Below are positions 25,945 through 35,145 of a stretch of 64,000 nt of DNA, one piece after another. The DNA is taken from contig NZ_MSCJ01000003.1 of assembly GCF_002954615.1 (NCBI RefSeq), positions 744,001-808,000 on the forward strand. Reading direction: 5' to 3'. The position numbers were made by a program, and so were the translations under genes. The notes beneath the pieces were generated by a model. That model searched no databases. It was not told the DNA's origin and saw only the letters and a list, made by a program, of their open reading frames with translations. Origin of the DNA: Photobacterium angustum (GTDB taxonomy: Bacteria; Pseudomonadota; Gammaproteobacteria; Enterobacterales; Vibrionaceae). Every line of letters begins with the position of its first letter. Position 1 is the first letter of the stretch.

Positions 25945-26707
25945 AGGCTTTATTTTCTTTTGATGTCTCTTCACTCACCAAATAAGAATCTTGTTTTAAT
26001 TCATTATCAAGCTGGGCGATCTTTTCTGCCATAAGTTGATGGCATTGCTCTGCCAACTGTCTAGCGTCAGTAGACTTAAATGTTTGAGTGTTGATTGGGG
26101 CTAGCATTTCAGCTATTACTGTACCGTTATCTAGTTTATTTAAATCAATCTTATTGTGAGTTGTACTAATCACGACAGGAATAATAGGTACACCTGCTTC
26201 TATCGCCATTCTAAAAGCTCCTGTCTTAAAAGGCAGCAATCCACGTCCTTTGCTTCGAGTGCCTTCAGGGTAAACCCAGACAGATAAATTTCGCTGGTGG
26301 ATAGCATCAGCAACTTGCTGAATGGTATTACGCGCTTTGGCTTTATTCTCACGATCAATCAGTATATTGCCCGTGATCCAGTAAAGTTGTCCAAAGAAAG
26401 GGATCCATAATAAACTTTTTTTCCCTAGTGACACGGTATTTGGTTGCAACATACCAGGGGTAGTAACAAAGTCATAAACACTTTGGTGGTTGGAAATATA
26501 GACGGCATTAGCAATATTAGTGCTGTTACCGAGCCCACGTTGTTCAACACGAACACCTGTGATTTTTTGTAATTGGTTGAACCAACGACAAAAGGTATAG
26601 ACATGTTTAGGTGCACGTGGTCGGTTTATTAGGCAGTAAAGTAGTGCACAAAAGGTTGTAATTATAATAAAAAGGGTTGCGATGATAATTCGAATAAAAG
26701 CCAGCAC
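25943..26707 (-). CDS. plsC: 1-acyl-sn-glycerol-3-phosphate acyltransferase
   Basis: A 254-residue inner-membrane enzyme that acylates lysophosphatidic acid to phosphatidic acid. A membrane helix occupies residues 3-25. The HxxxxD catalytic motif (NHQSVYDF) is near residue 75, and the substrate-binding PEGTRSKGRG near 148. PlsC paralogues exist in many gammaproteobacteria (for example YihG), so this may be a secondary acyltransferase rather than the essential enzyme. Confidence 0.9.
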   Translation of the reverse strand: MLAFIRIIIATLFIIITTFCALLYCLINRPRAPKHVYTFCRWFNQLQKITGVRVEQRGLGNSTNIANAVYISNHQSVYDFVTTPGMLQPNTVSLGKKSLLWIPFFGQLYWITGNILIDRENKAKARNTIQQVADAIHQRNLSVWVYPEGTRSKGRGLLPFKTGAFRMAIEAGVPIIPVVISTTHNKIDLNKLDNGTVIAEMLAPINTQTFKSTDARQLAEQCHQLMAEKIAQLDNELKQDSYLVSEETSKENKA

Positions 26708-27083
26708 ATATACTCCTTATGCTGTTTAAGTTATGTCGCATGACTACATCTTTATACATTACCTAAATAGTCATTATTGTGGTAGTGTGGCTTTACAAAT
26801 AGTTAACATTTTATAGCGCGCTATCACGATTTATAAAAATATAGTGTATCTGGTCGGATGTTATTTTGCTTGTTAATAAAATTAACAATTACATTTTCAA
26901 TTCTGACGTGAAGATAATCGCATATGTATTTATAGATAAGTAAATGACTGGATCTTACATAGGATAAAAGTAAGAATTACAACTAGATAGCCAATACGTT
27001 ATAGACGTAATGATTATCTCTTCTGTTGTATAGATTTTTTAGCTTACTTAACCGTAAGCTTTTTTTTACCTCCTTTACCTCCC
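26708..27083. ncRNA. Intergenic region with an orphan plus-strand terminator: candidate small RNA
   Basis: About 375 bases between plsC and the GNAT gene, both on the minus strand. A strong plus-strand terminator at 27041-27067 has no plus-strand gene before it. That suggests a plus-strand transcript of up to about 300 bases. I see no conserved small-RNA sequence and no convincing promoter, so this is a candidate only. A palindrome ATAGCGCGCTAT lies at 26813-26824. Confidence 0.3.
27041..27067 (+). terminator. Orphan plus-strand terminator
   Basis: AGCTTAC and GTAAGCT pair around TTAACC, followed by seven T. On the opposite strand the stem is followed by A, so it does not serve the GNAT gene. 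Confidence 0.7.
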
Positions 27084-27560
27084 TTACAATAATTTGACCA
27101 TGTTATAGCGTTCGAACGTAATGTCGTCACGGACAGCAATTTCTGTATCTATTAATTCAAAACCTAGCTTTTGAAACAAAGGCTGAGAGAGTTTACTGGC
27201 TGTAACACTCAGTGTTGTTTGATGGCTTATATATGCTAACTGTTCGAGTTTACTATAAATAGCACTCGCGACACCCAAGCGATTAAATTCAGGCAGAGTA
27301 TAGAGTAAAGCAATATAATTTTTCGGATGAAGTTGGCCGAATCCTATCACTTTCCCTTTACTATTAATTGCCATTATCACAGTACCTTGTGTTAATAATT
27401 CAGCAAATTCGTTTGGATGTTTTCGTGGATAATCAGCCCATATTTTGACTTGTTGTGGATGATAATAAGCAGGAGCAAGCTTTGTAATTGCGTCATAGTA
27501 AAGATGAGACAACTCTTGTTCATAGCGTGGATTATAATTACGTAATTGTATTGATGTCAT
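27084..27560 (-). CDS. GNAT family N-acetyltransferase
   Basis: A 158-residue acetyl-CoA-dependent acetyltransferase fold. IMAINSKGKVIGFGQLHP near residue 62 is strand 4, followed by ALLYTLPEFNRLGVASAIYSKLE, which contains the acetyl-CoA loop in a weak form (RLGVAS instead of the usual RxxGxG/A). QPLFQKLGFELIDTE near 128 closes the fold. The substrate cannot be inferred. Confidence 0.85.
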   Translation of the reverse strand: MTSIQLRNYNPRYEQELSHLYYDAITKLAPAYYHPQQVKIWADYPRKHPNEFAELLTQGTVIMAINSKGKVIGFGQLHPKNYIALLYTLPEFNRLGVASAIYSKLEQLAYISHQTTLSVTASKLSQPLFQKLGFELIDTEIAVRDDITFERYNMVKLL

Positions 27561-27732
27561 ATTGTTGAACGTATACGTTTAGTGTTTTGTATCCAACTTT
27601 AAGATATAAGAATTATTATTGTTTGGAATATGTCAAATTTATTCTGATAGTGTGCACTTCGTCCTTATTATTGGTACTATTTTAGGCCATAATCAATAAA
27701 ATTATTATCAAAAGAGCAGTACAGGGTAAATT

Positions 27733-28299
27733 TTGAAGAACGGATTTAGATATAATAAACACGCATTATTTGCATTGGCACTTGTGTCAATGATTGGGTG
27801 TTCTTCGACTGACTCTGTAAATGATAAATCATCAAACAATAAAACTGCTGAAACAACATCAGTAGGCAAAGAAATTGCTTTTAGCAATGATATGTTGAAA
27901 GAAGGTTTAAAAAAGAACGCTTCTGTAGATACCGGTATGTTTGATGGCGTTTACCATTCATGGAAAGGAACACCTTATCGTCTTGGTGGAACAACAAAGA
28001 AAGGCATTGATTGCTCAGCATTTGTGCAAGTAGGTTATTCCAGTGTTTACCAAATGATGTTGCCAAGAACGACATTACAATTGGTGAAAAAGGGACGAAA
28101 AGTTTCACGTAACAGTGCAAAAGAAGGGGATTTAGTCTTTTTCCGTACGGGACGTAACACGCGTCATGTCGGAATATATTTAGGCAATTCAGAATTTATG
28201 CACGCGTCACAATCAAAAGGTGTAATGATTTCACGCTTAGATAATCCTTATTGGAAGCGACATTTTTGGCAAATTAGACGTATGCCGAAACCGCAATGA
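27733..28299 (+). CDS. NlpC/P60 family lipoprotein (cell-wall endopeptidase)
   Basis: A 188-residue lipoprotein with lipobox SMIGC (Cys near residue 23). The catalytic triad of an NlpC/P60 cysteine peptidase is visible: GIDCSAFV near residue 97, RHVGIYLGN near 144 and HASQSKG near 158. Such enzymes cut peptidoglycan stem peptides; the length matches Spr/MepS and NlpC. The start is TTG with AGGG about seven bases upstream. It is monocistronic, with a bidirectional terminator shared with scsD. Confidence 0.92.
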   Translation: MKNGFRYNKHALFALALVSMIGCSSTDSVNDKSSNNKTAETTSVGKEIAFSNDMLKEGLKKNASVDTGMFDGVYHSWKGTPYRLGGTTKKGIDCSAFVQVGYSSVYQMMLPRTTLQLVKKGRKVSRNSAKEGDLVFFRTGRNTRHVGIYLGNSEFMHASQSKGVMISRLDNPYWKRHFWQIRRMPKPQ

Positions 28300-28311
28300 C
28301 AATTAGATGAT

Positions 28312-28345
28312 AAAAAGCCCAGCTATTCTAGCTGGGCTTTTTATT
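28312..28345. terminator. Bidirectional terminator between nlpC-type gene and scsD
   Basis: AAAAAGCCCAGCTA and TAGCTGGGCTTTTT make a 14-base-pair stem with a three-base loop. Confidence 0.9.
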
Positions 28346-28869
28346 TATAAATATGTTGCCGCCATTACTCTAGCGAATAAACCAACAGGAGTAGTCACAC
28401 CTGTCGTAGAATTAAAGACTTCGCCATTTTTAACAATAAGAATGGTAGGTGTAGCACTTATCCCTAATTGTTGGCTAATAGAACCATTTTGGTCATTAAT
28501 GACAGGAAAGCGATATTCTTTGCTGCTCATATATGCTCGCAATAAACGATCATCTCCAGAGCGAATAGCCACACTAAATACTTTTATATTCAGATCACTT
28601 TGATATTGTTGCAGCCAATTGATTGATGGGCTTACAAAGCGGCAACTTGGACACCATGTAGCCCATAAATATAGTACAACAGGTTGTTGATAACTGAGGG
28701 TTAGCCAATCAACGTCATGCTGGTTAATTGTTTTTTCTACCGAATGGTTAGCAACGGAAACGGTTAGATCTTTATTTCGCCAGATATCAACGGCAATACT
28801 TACTACTGTTACTAATATAACAGTAATAAGTATGTTTTTAAGCCATCCTTTGGCAGACGTCCTTGTCAT
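28345..28869 (-). CDS. scsD: Membrane-anchored thioredoxin-like protein, ScsD type
   Basis: A 174-residue TlpA/thioredoxin-fold protein anchored by one N-terminal helix (residues 10-28), with the redox motif WCPSC near residue 73 and the cis-proline SATPT near 141. It lies 12 bases after scsB on the same strand, as in the Salmonella scs locus, so ScsB probably keeps it reduced. Expected role: periplasmic disulfide reduction or repair under copper or oxidative stress. Confidence 0.85.
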   Translation of the reverse strand: MTRTSAKGWLKNILITVILVTVVSIAVDIWRNKDLTVSVANHSVEKTINQHDVDWLTLSYQQPVVLYLWATWCPSCRFVSPSINWLQQYQSDLNIKVFSVAIRSGDDRLLRAYMSSKEYRFPVINDQNGSISQQLGISATPTILIVKNGEVFNSTTGVTTPVGLFARVMAATYL

Positions 28870-28881
28870 TGATTTTATTCC

Positions 28882-30984
28882 TTACTTACTTGCTTTTTTA
28901 ATTGCGTTAAGTACTTCGTCATTTGTTAAAATCACGGGCAACGGGATACCTTGAGGCGCATTGGGACCATATACAATATTAAATGGCACACCAAAACGTC
29001 CATGTGATTGTAGAAAGCCTGTTACGTAGTCCGAAGGTTTCGTCCAATCACCGCGCATTAACACGATGTTGTCAGCAGATAAGGCCGAATACACTGGCTC
29101 TTGCAGTAGCACACCGACTTTATTGGCTTTACAAGTGATACACCATTCAGCCGTAACATCAACAAAGACTGTTTTTCCTTCTGCGACTTGTTTTGAAATG
29201 TTATCAACGTTTAGCGTTTCCCAATGGTGATCATCAGCTAGTGGTTTTGCCCAATGGTTTGAGGTTAAGCTACCCACGATAAGGCTACCTGCAACACCCA
29301 GTAAAAGAACTGCAGTTGTGATGATAACGGCTTTGCGTCCTTTCTTACGACCTAATTGCCATAAGATAACGAGCATAATGAGTAGACCAATAATCCAAAC
29401 AACAGTGGCACTAAAGAAGCTGGTCATTAAGCTTAATAGCCAAACACTGGTTGCCAGCATCATCAAACCAAACAGCGTTTTAACCCGATCCATCCATAAA
29501 CCAGGTTTAGGTAATGCGTTTGCCAATTGTGGGAAGAGAGCAATGAGCAACCATGGTGCAGCCATACCAATCGCTAACGCGGTGAAAATGGCAAAAAGTG
29601 TCACATAACTAGCACCTAATGCGAACGCGACAGCTGTGCCTAAGAATGGGGCACTACACGGCGTTGCAAGTAAGGTGGCAAACATACCTTGAATAAAGTG
29701 ACCAAGGTGTGAGTTATCACCTTTGGTTGCCATCCAAGTATTGGTGTTACTTGATAAGCGAATTTCAAATAAGCCTAACATATTCGCGCCAAACAGAGCG
29801 GTGATCGCAATCATGGCACCAATAAACCAAGGGCTCTGGAATTGAATCCCCCAACCAAGCGCTTGGCCTGATAATTTCATTAATGCTAAAAAGCCAGCCA
29901 GTAGCCAAAATGAGGTAATAATACCGGCAGCAGAAGCGATAAACTGCGTACGGATTTGGCGTTTTTCTAAGCCCTTCGCTGAAACTACACTGCTTAACTT
30001 CATACCTAATACCGGTAATACGCATGGCATGATATTTAGAATTAAGCCGCCCAATAGCGCAATGCCAATTATTTCTAATAAGTTACTATTAGAGCTCGGT
30101 ACAATCACAGGAGTGTCTGTTGCTGTTGCAGGGATCTCAACGGCGAGATTATTATCACCGATTGTGATTTGAAGTGGTTCACCAACAAGCTTTGGTGTAC
30201 CGAACCAACTGGTCACGGGTAATACCGCATACAGTGTTTGATCTTTAATCGTAACATTCGGCGCTAAGAATGAGGTGTCTTTAACGGCTTTATTATGTCC
30301 GTCAATCAACACATCTGGTTTCACCCAACCAGCCTTATTTGTTGCAACAACTGTAATTGCTTTTTTGTCTTTGTCATAAGAGACAGTATCTAATGTTACT
30401 GCTTGAGACGATTTAGGTACTTGGCTATAACCTTTGTTGTATAAAAACATTGCATCGGTCGATAAGCTGAGTTTTTCAGGATTAAAATCAAGTGCTAATT
30501 CATAGTCAGTCAGTACACAAATACTGGTACAGGAAGACATGGTTAATTTACCTGCAAGGAATACAGGTTTATTCATGTCTTTCACATGAATTGAAAGTGG
30601 GAAAATAACATCATGTTTATAGCCAAGCGTTTCAACACCTAAGAACTCATAACGTTTTGGCATCGGCCACTGCCAGTCAACACTTTCAACATTACCAGAC
30701 ATATCCCAGTTTATAGATGGTGCAACGCCACCTTCACCTGGCGATCGCCAATAGGTTTTCCAATCCTTATCAAGTTTAACTTCTAGAAGTCCTTGAACAG
30801 TATGGTTAGCCGTGTCTTTTTCACCCGTTAGCACTAACCTAACTTGTACAGGAGGATGCTGTGGGTTTGTTACCCATCCAGTTGTAATCTCAGTAGCTGC
30901 AAAGGTTTGAGCGGAAAAAGTGATACTGAGTAATGTACCGAGCATGGCACAGATGAAATAAGTATTGAGGTATAATTTTTTCAA
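28882..30984 (-). CDS. scsB: Protein-disulfide reductase ScsB (DsbD family)
   Basis: About 700 residues: a signal peptide (MKKLYLNTYF then hydrophobic, ending SAQTFA), an N-terminal periplasmic domain with CTSIC, about eight membrane helices with the cysteines of NIMPCVLPVLG and ATPCSAPFLG, and a C-terminal thioredoxin domain with EWCITCK. It moves electrons from cytoplasmic thioredoxin to periplasmic partners. The start is placed at a TTG, because GGAG lies seven bases upstream and it gives a normal signal peptide; the ATG 15 codons earlier has no ribosome site. scsD follows after 12 bases. An ScsC-like lipoprotein is 10 kb away at 41463-42242. Confidence 0.9.
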   Translation of the reverse strand: MKKLYLNTYFICAMLGTLLSITFSAQTFAATEITTGWVTNPQHPPVQVRLVLTGEKDTANHTVQGLLEVKLDKDWKTYWRSPGEGGVAPSINWDMSGNVESVDWQWPMPKRYEFLGVETLGYKHDVIFPLSIHVKDMNKPVFLAGKLTMSSCTSICVLTDYELALDFNPEKLSLSTDAMFLYNKGYSQVPKSSQAVTLDTVSYDKDKKAITVVATNKAGWVKPDVLIDGHNKAVKDTSFLAPNVTIKDQTLYAVLPVTSWFGTPKLVGEPLQITIGDNNLAVEIPATATDTPVIVPSSNSNLLEIIGIALLGGLILNIMPCVLPVLGMKLSSVVSAKGLEKRQIRTQFIASAAGIITSFWLLAGFLALMKLSGQALGWGIQFQSPWFIGAMIAITALFGANMLGLFEIRLSSNTNTWMATKGDNSHLGHFIQGMFATLLATPCSAPFLGTAVAFALGASYVTLFAIFTALAIGMAAPWLLIALFPQLANALPKPGLWMDRVKTLFGLMMLATSVWLLSLMTSFFSATVVWIIGLLIMLVILWQLGRKKGRKAVIITTAVLLLGVAGSLIVGSLTSNHWAKPLADDHHWETLNVDNISKQVAEGKTVFVDVTAEWCITCKANKVGVLLQEPVYSALSADNIVLMRGDWTKPSDYVTGFLQSHGRFGVPFNIVYGPNAPQGIPLPVILTNDEVLNAIKKASK

Positions 30985-31184
30985 TCTAGAACTCCGTTTT
31001 AACAATGCACATGTCATTGCAACGATCATGAGCGTATAAATTTTATACTATGGTCTTGGTGATAATATAGAACGGTAAAATAACGATTCTATTTCATCGA
31101 GTTAGCAAAATATTCAGATTATTAGGTGACAGTATTTTTACGTTTTGGTTCGCGTATTATAGCGATAAGTTACGCTGTCTTTTC

Positions 31185-31736
31185 CTATTGTTGTTGCGAT
31201 AACATGAACATACGCCTTAGTTTTGTGAAAAGGCTTTGCTGCGTCGTTTTTTTTCCTTGATAGAATGCTTGCATTAGCCGTTGTCGAAGTTGCTCATCTT
31301 CTTTACTGTCATTAGACTCTTTTGTCTCTTCATTTATATGAGCTAAAAGGGTTTCAGCTTGTTCATTGGCATAACTATAATCAATTTTGTTAGCGCCTTG
31401 AACAAACAGCCATAATAGCGTGATCAGAATATATTCATCTGCATCTTGATTAAGAAATTTACTCGCGTGTTCAGTTCCTACGGTTGATTCAAATACTGAT
31501 TGCATTTGATGATAGGCAGCCTGTTGTTCAATCCAGCGAGACGAGGCAATGTGGTGTTGTTGCGTCATATAGCCTAATAATAAAGTTAAAGGTTCTTTAT
31601 CTTGTCGCTGGTGGCAAATATCATTAAATCGAGGTGTTGATTGCTCAATAAAGGCATTGATAATATTTTTTTCTTTTTCAGATAAATCAAGTTGTTCAAG
31701 GCCAAGAGAAAAAAATAAGTGTTTGAGATCTGTCAT
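31185..31736 (-). CDS. Hypothetical helical protein
   Basis: About 183 residues, soluble and rich in Gln, Glu and Leu, with predicted long helices and no signal peptide. No motif or family recognised. The ATG at 31736 is preferred to a TTG six codons earlier, which lacks a ribosome site. It lies upstream of scsB on the same strand but 200 bases away, and is divergent from the glutathione peroxidase gene by 75 bases. Confidence 0.55.
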   Translation of the reverse strand: MTDLKHLFFSLGLEQLDLSEKEKNIINAFIEQSTPRFNDICHQRQDKEPLTLLLGYMTQQHHIASSRWIEQQAAYHQMQSVFESTVGTEHASKFLNQDADEYILITLLWLFVQGANKIDYSYANEQAETLLAHINEETKESNDSKEDEQLRQRLMQAFYQGKKTTQQSLFTKLRRMFMLSQQQ

Positions 31737-31811
31737 GCTATTAACTTCGTACAAAAGGACGTTTACAGAATAACATGGACAATTAGCGAGTAATAATAAA
31801 TAGGAATGATA

Positions 31812-32291
31812 ATGACAAAAATTTATGACTTCGACGTTAAAGCACTTTCAGGGGAAGTGCTTTCATTAAGTGATTATAAAGGGAAAGTTTTACTCGTTGT
31901 AAATACAGCCAGCAAGTGCGGTTTTACGCCTCAATATGAAGCACTGCAGGCATTATATGAAAAGTATCGTGATCAAGGGTTAGTGATACTTGGGTTTCCA
32001 TGCAATCAGTTTGGTGGACAAGAGCCAGGAGAAGAGAGCCAAATTAAGCAAGAATGTTTAATAAACTACGGCGTAACATTTCCGATGTTTAGCAAAGTAG
32101 ATGTGAAAGGGCGTGATGCTGAACCGGTATTTTCTTATCTCGTTAAACAATTACCGGGGTTGTTAGGCAACGATATAAAATGGAATTTCACTAAGTTTTT
32201 GATTTCAAGAGAGGGTGAGCCAATGAAACGCTATGCGCCCACTACAAAACCGTTTGCTATAGAAGATGATATTATCAAGCTACTATCATAA
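31812..32291 (+). CDS. Glutathione peroxidase (BtuE/Gpx type)
   Basis: A 159-residue thioredoxin-fold peroxidase that reduces H2O2 and organic hydroperoxides. The peroxidatic site is NTASKCGFTPQY near residue 32, followed by LGFPCNQFGGQEPG near 64 and KWNFTKFLI near 125. A cysteine (not selenocysteine) is used. The ATG at 31812 has AGGA six bases upstream; an ATG two codons earlier abuts that site. It converges tightly with the CHAD gene (three bases between stops). Confidence 0.93.
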   Translation: MTKIYDFDVKALSGEVLSLSDYKGKVLLVVNTASKCGFTPQYEALQALYEKYRDQGLVILGFPCNQFGGQEPGEESQIKQECLINYGVTFPMFSKVDVKGRDAEPVFSYLVKQLPGLLGNDIKWNFTKFLISREGEPMKRYAPTTKPFAIEDDIIKLLS

Positions 32292-32294
32292 TGC

Positions 32295-33221
32295 CTAATG
32301 AGCAGTATTTTGACTACATTGAACAACTTCAATAATCAATTGCTGCTTATTCTCTAAATGCTTTTGTTGTATTTTTTGAAGTAATAAACCAATTGCTTTC
32401 GCACGTCTCCCTGCTTTCTTATATTGCTCTAAATAGTGATTAAGAAAGTCAATTTGTACCGAGCTATCATTGAAGTCACCTAATTTAGCTTGTAGAAGCT
32501 TCAATGTTTTTGCCTTCAAACTAAGTGAAAACTGCTCTGTTAATGGGTGGTAGTACTCCAAACCATAACGTAATTTTTTACATTTGATTCTCAAACGATG
32601 AAGTTGCGCGTCAGACGTTTGTGTGTCAATAGCATTCATTGAAGTGATAATACGATTATTTAAGTTCAGTAATAGCGTATTTATCATTTGTTGTGGTGGC
32701 ATAGATAGATCTTCCATACGAGGTGATAGCTGTTTTAACTGTGTTCTAATGTGCTTATATTGCGCTTTATATTCCTCGCTTTTTAACCATTGTTTATTTT
32801 TCTTATATGTTTTTTGGCGTTGGTGCTGTAGATCGTCAAAAAAACGTGCCAGTCCTTGATGGTGTTTATGTTCGACTAAATTAAAGTAATGTTCCATTTG
32901 CATGAGATAAACATCGAGATCGCGTTGTAAATTAGTCGGTTGCATTAATTGTTTGAGTGCAATGTTAGTTTCTTTTAGTTGTTCAGGAATAAAAATCGGC
33001 TGATGCAGGCTAAGGATGGCACGTATACGACGCATGGTAACGCGATATTGATGAAGAAATTCAGGATCATCATCTTTTATAATGCCTTTTTGATAGTTTT
33101 CGCAAAAAGAAAAGTTCTGTAATACGTGAGAGCGAATAATTTTAGGTAGTGGCAAAGTAGAATGAATAGGATAAACATCTGACGTTTTTCGGGGAAGCTG
33201 AAAAGTGTCTCGTTTATGCAT
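32295..33221 (-). CDS. CHAD domain protein
   Basis: A 308-residue helical protein with a CHAD domain, recognised by conserved His and basic residues: DPEFLHQYRVTMRRIRAIL near residue 52 and QLHRLRIKCKKLRYGLEYY near 206. CHAD domains bind inorganic polyphosphate through their positive groove. No CYTH triphosphatase domain is attached. A role in polyphosphate granules is a reasonable expectation from the family. Confidence 0.9.
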   Translation of the reverse strand: MHKRDTFQLPRKTSDVYPIHSTLPLPKIIRSHVLQNFSFCENYQKGIIKDDDPEFLHQYRVTMRRIRAILSLHQPIFIPEQLKETNIALKQLMQPTNLQRDLDVYLMQMEHYFNLVEHKHHQGLARFFDDLQHQRQKTYKKNKQWLKSEEYKAQYKHIRTQLKQLSPRMEDLSMPPQQMINTLLLNLNNRIITSMNAIDTQTSDAQLHRLRIKCKKLRYGLEYYHPLTEQFSLSLKAKTLKLLQAKLGDFNDSSVQIDFLNHYLEQYKKAGRRAKAIGLLLQKIQQKHLENKQQLIIEVVQCSQNTAH

Positions 33222-33444
33222 AATTGTGCCTAACTAATAAAATTCACTTTAAACTCTAAATATAGAACAAATGGATGCTTATGGCTGAAACATAAGGTTT
33301 ATTTGCATATGTAAATCTTATGGAAACAGTGCGTTACAAGAGTGAATAAATTAAATCAACAACGAAGAAAGAGAAAACTGCCCGTTATTTTAAAGTGCTG
33401 CTAAAGCTTAAAGAGTTATCAATAAGTTTAATAGGAGTCACTGT

Positions 33445-34515
33445 ATGTCAAAGGTATGTAATCCATTAGGCACTGATGGTTTTGAATTTGTCGAATACAC
33501 TGCTCCAACAGAGGTTGGGATCACTAAGCTTAAAAATTTATTTAGGCAGATGGGGTTTGCGGAAGTAGCGAAACATAAACATAAGAGGGTGTGGCTTTAT
33601 CGTCAGGGGGACATTAACTTCATTGTTAATGGCGAGTTAGCTTCGCAAGCAAGTACGTTTGCATTGCAGCATGGCTCAAGCGTTAATGCGATGGCATTTC
33701 GGGTGAAAGATGTAAACAAGGCGTTAGACTATGCTCTCAAGCATGGCGCAAAGAGATGTGAAAATAATGTTGGACTTATGGAGCTCAACATTCCCGCTAT
33801 TGAAGGTATTGGTGGCGCATTATTATATTTTGTCGATCGTTATGGCGAACATGATATTTATGAGGTGGATTTTGAATATTACCCAGATGCACAAAAGCGT
33901 TTAGCTGATATAGATACAGGGTTATTAACGATTGATCATCTTACTCATAATGTTGCTATTGGGCACATGGATAAGTGGTCTAATTTTTATGAAAAAATCG
34001 CAAATTTTAAACAGATTAAATACTTTGATATCAAAGGAAAATTAACGGGTTTAAAATCTCGCGCAATGACATCACCTTGTGGCAAAATTCGCATTCCAAT
34101 CAATGAATCAAGTGATGAACATTCTCAAATCGCAGAATACTTAAAACAATATAATGGAGAAGGTATTCAGCATATCGCTTTAAGTACTAATGACATTCTT
34201 TCATCAGTAGAAAAACTTCGTCAATCAGGTGTTGTCTTTATGGATACACCGGATACTTATTACGAATTGATCAATAAAAGAATTAATTGTCACGATGAAA
34301 ATATTGCATCGTTACAGCATGACAAAATACTGATCGATAGCGATGAACATGGTATTTTGTTGCAAATTTTCACGGGAACTGTGATTGGCCCCGTATTTTT
34401 TGAGATTATACAACGTAAAGGAAATCAGGGATTCGGAGAGGGTAATTTTCAGGCATTATTCGAATCAATTGAACTTGACCAAATACGTCGAGGTGTCCTG
34501 AGCGCAAAATCTTAG
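33445..34515 (+). CDS. hppD: 4-hydroxyphenylpyruvate dioxygenase
   Basis: A 356-residue non-haem iron enzyme that turns 4-hydroxyphenylpyruvate into homogentisate in tyrosine breakdown. The three iron ligands are visible: His in TIDHLTHNV near residue 166, His in GIQHIALST near 245 and Glu in FFEIIQRKG near 322. It has AGGAG seven bases before the ATG. It stands alone: no hmgA, maiA or fahA is adjacent. If homogentisate oxidase is absent from the genome, the product would oxidise to pyomelanin. Confidence 0.96.
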   Translation: MSKVCNPLGTDGFEFVEYTAPTEVGITKLKNLFRQMGFAEVAKHKHKRVWLYRQGDINFIVNGELASQASTFALQHGSSVNAMAFRVKDVNKALDYALKHGAKRCENNVGLMELNIPAIEGIGGALLYFVDRYGEHDIYEVDFEYYPDAQKRLADIDTGLLTIDHLTHNVAIGHMDKWSNFYEKIANFKQIKYFDIKGKLTGLKSRAMTSPCGKIRIPINESSDEHSQIAEYLKQYNGEGIQHIALSTNDILSSVEKLRQSGVVFMDTPDTYYELINKRINCHDENIASLQHDKILIDSDEHGILLQIFTGTVIGPVFFEIIQRKGNQGFGEGNFQALFESIELDQIRRGVLSAKS

Positions 34516-34553
34516 TTTAATGAAAATAAGCAATTTGTTTCCCAGCTGGTAGC

Positions 34554-34588
34554 TATAAATTGTACATTTCCTCAATGTAAAATTTATA
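34554..34588 (+). repeat. Inverted repeat before the RimB-type gene
   Basis: TATAAATTGTACATT and AATGTAAAATTTATA pair over 15 positions with one mismatch and a five-base loop. There is no T run after it, so it is more likely an operator or leader hairpin than a terminator. Confidence 0.5.
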
Positions 34589-34678
34589 CCAGAGGGTATG
34601 GTTAATGTTCTCTATACTGTAGTAGTATCACTTCAAGGTATTGGATTTATTGCTACTACGGTATATCGGACATCTAAT

Positions 34679-35140
34679 ATGATTAATAAAGATACAATAG
34701 TGAATAAAAATAATAAGTTTCTTGTTGGGTGGCGTGAAGTCGCTGCATTACCTGATCTGGGTATCAATAATATTCATGTAAAAATTGATACTGGTGCACG
34801 TAGTTCGTGCCTGCATACTTTTAAAATTGAAGAATTTACCCGTGACGGTGAAGAGTGGGTTAAGTTTTGGATTCACCCAATCCATAACAACACCGACGTT
34901 GAACAAATTTGTGAAGCAAAAGTGGCTGATAAGCGAGTTGTAAGAAACTCTGGCGGTGATGAGCAACTGCGCTACTTTATCGTTTCAACAATTGATTTTA
35001 ATGGTCAACAGTGGCCGATTGAAATTTCGCTAACCAGTCGTGATAATATGGCTTTCCGTATGCTATTAGGCCGTACGGCAATGCATGAGCGTATTATTGT
35101 TGACCCAGAAGCATCTTATCTTATTAAAACTCAAGGCTAG
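34679..35140 (+). CDS. RimB-type ATP-dependent zinc protease family protein
   Basis: About 153 residues of the retropepsin-like family found next to rim[16 protein letters not shown] precedes the aspartyl-protease-like [14 protein letters not shown] (DTGA) near residue 40, and MLLGRTAM near the end is the second part of the fold. In Pseudomonas the neighbour RimB works with RimK in modifying ribosomal protein S6. A longer start at 34598 would add 27 residues of no homology, so I chose the later ATG; its ribosome site is weak. The stop lies five bases before rimK, so they form an operon. Confidence 0.8.
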   Translation: MINKDTIVNKNNKFLVGWREVAALPDLGINNIHVKIDTGARSSCLHTFKIEEFTRDGEEWVKFWIHPIHNNTDVEQICEAKVADKRVVRNSGGDEQLRYFIVSTIDFNGQQWPIEISLTSRDNMAFRMLLGRTAMHERIIVDPEASYLIKTQG

Positions 35141-35145
35141 TTGTC

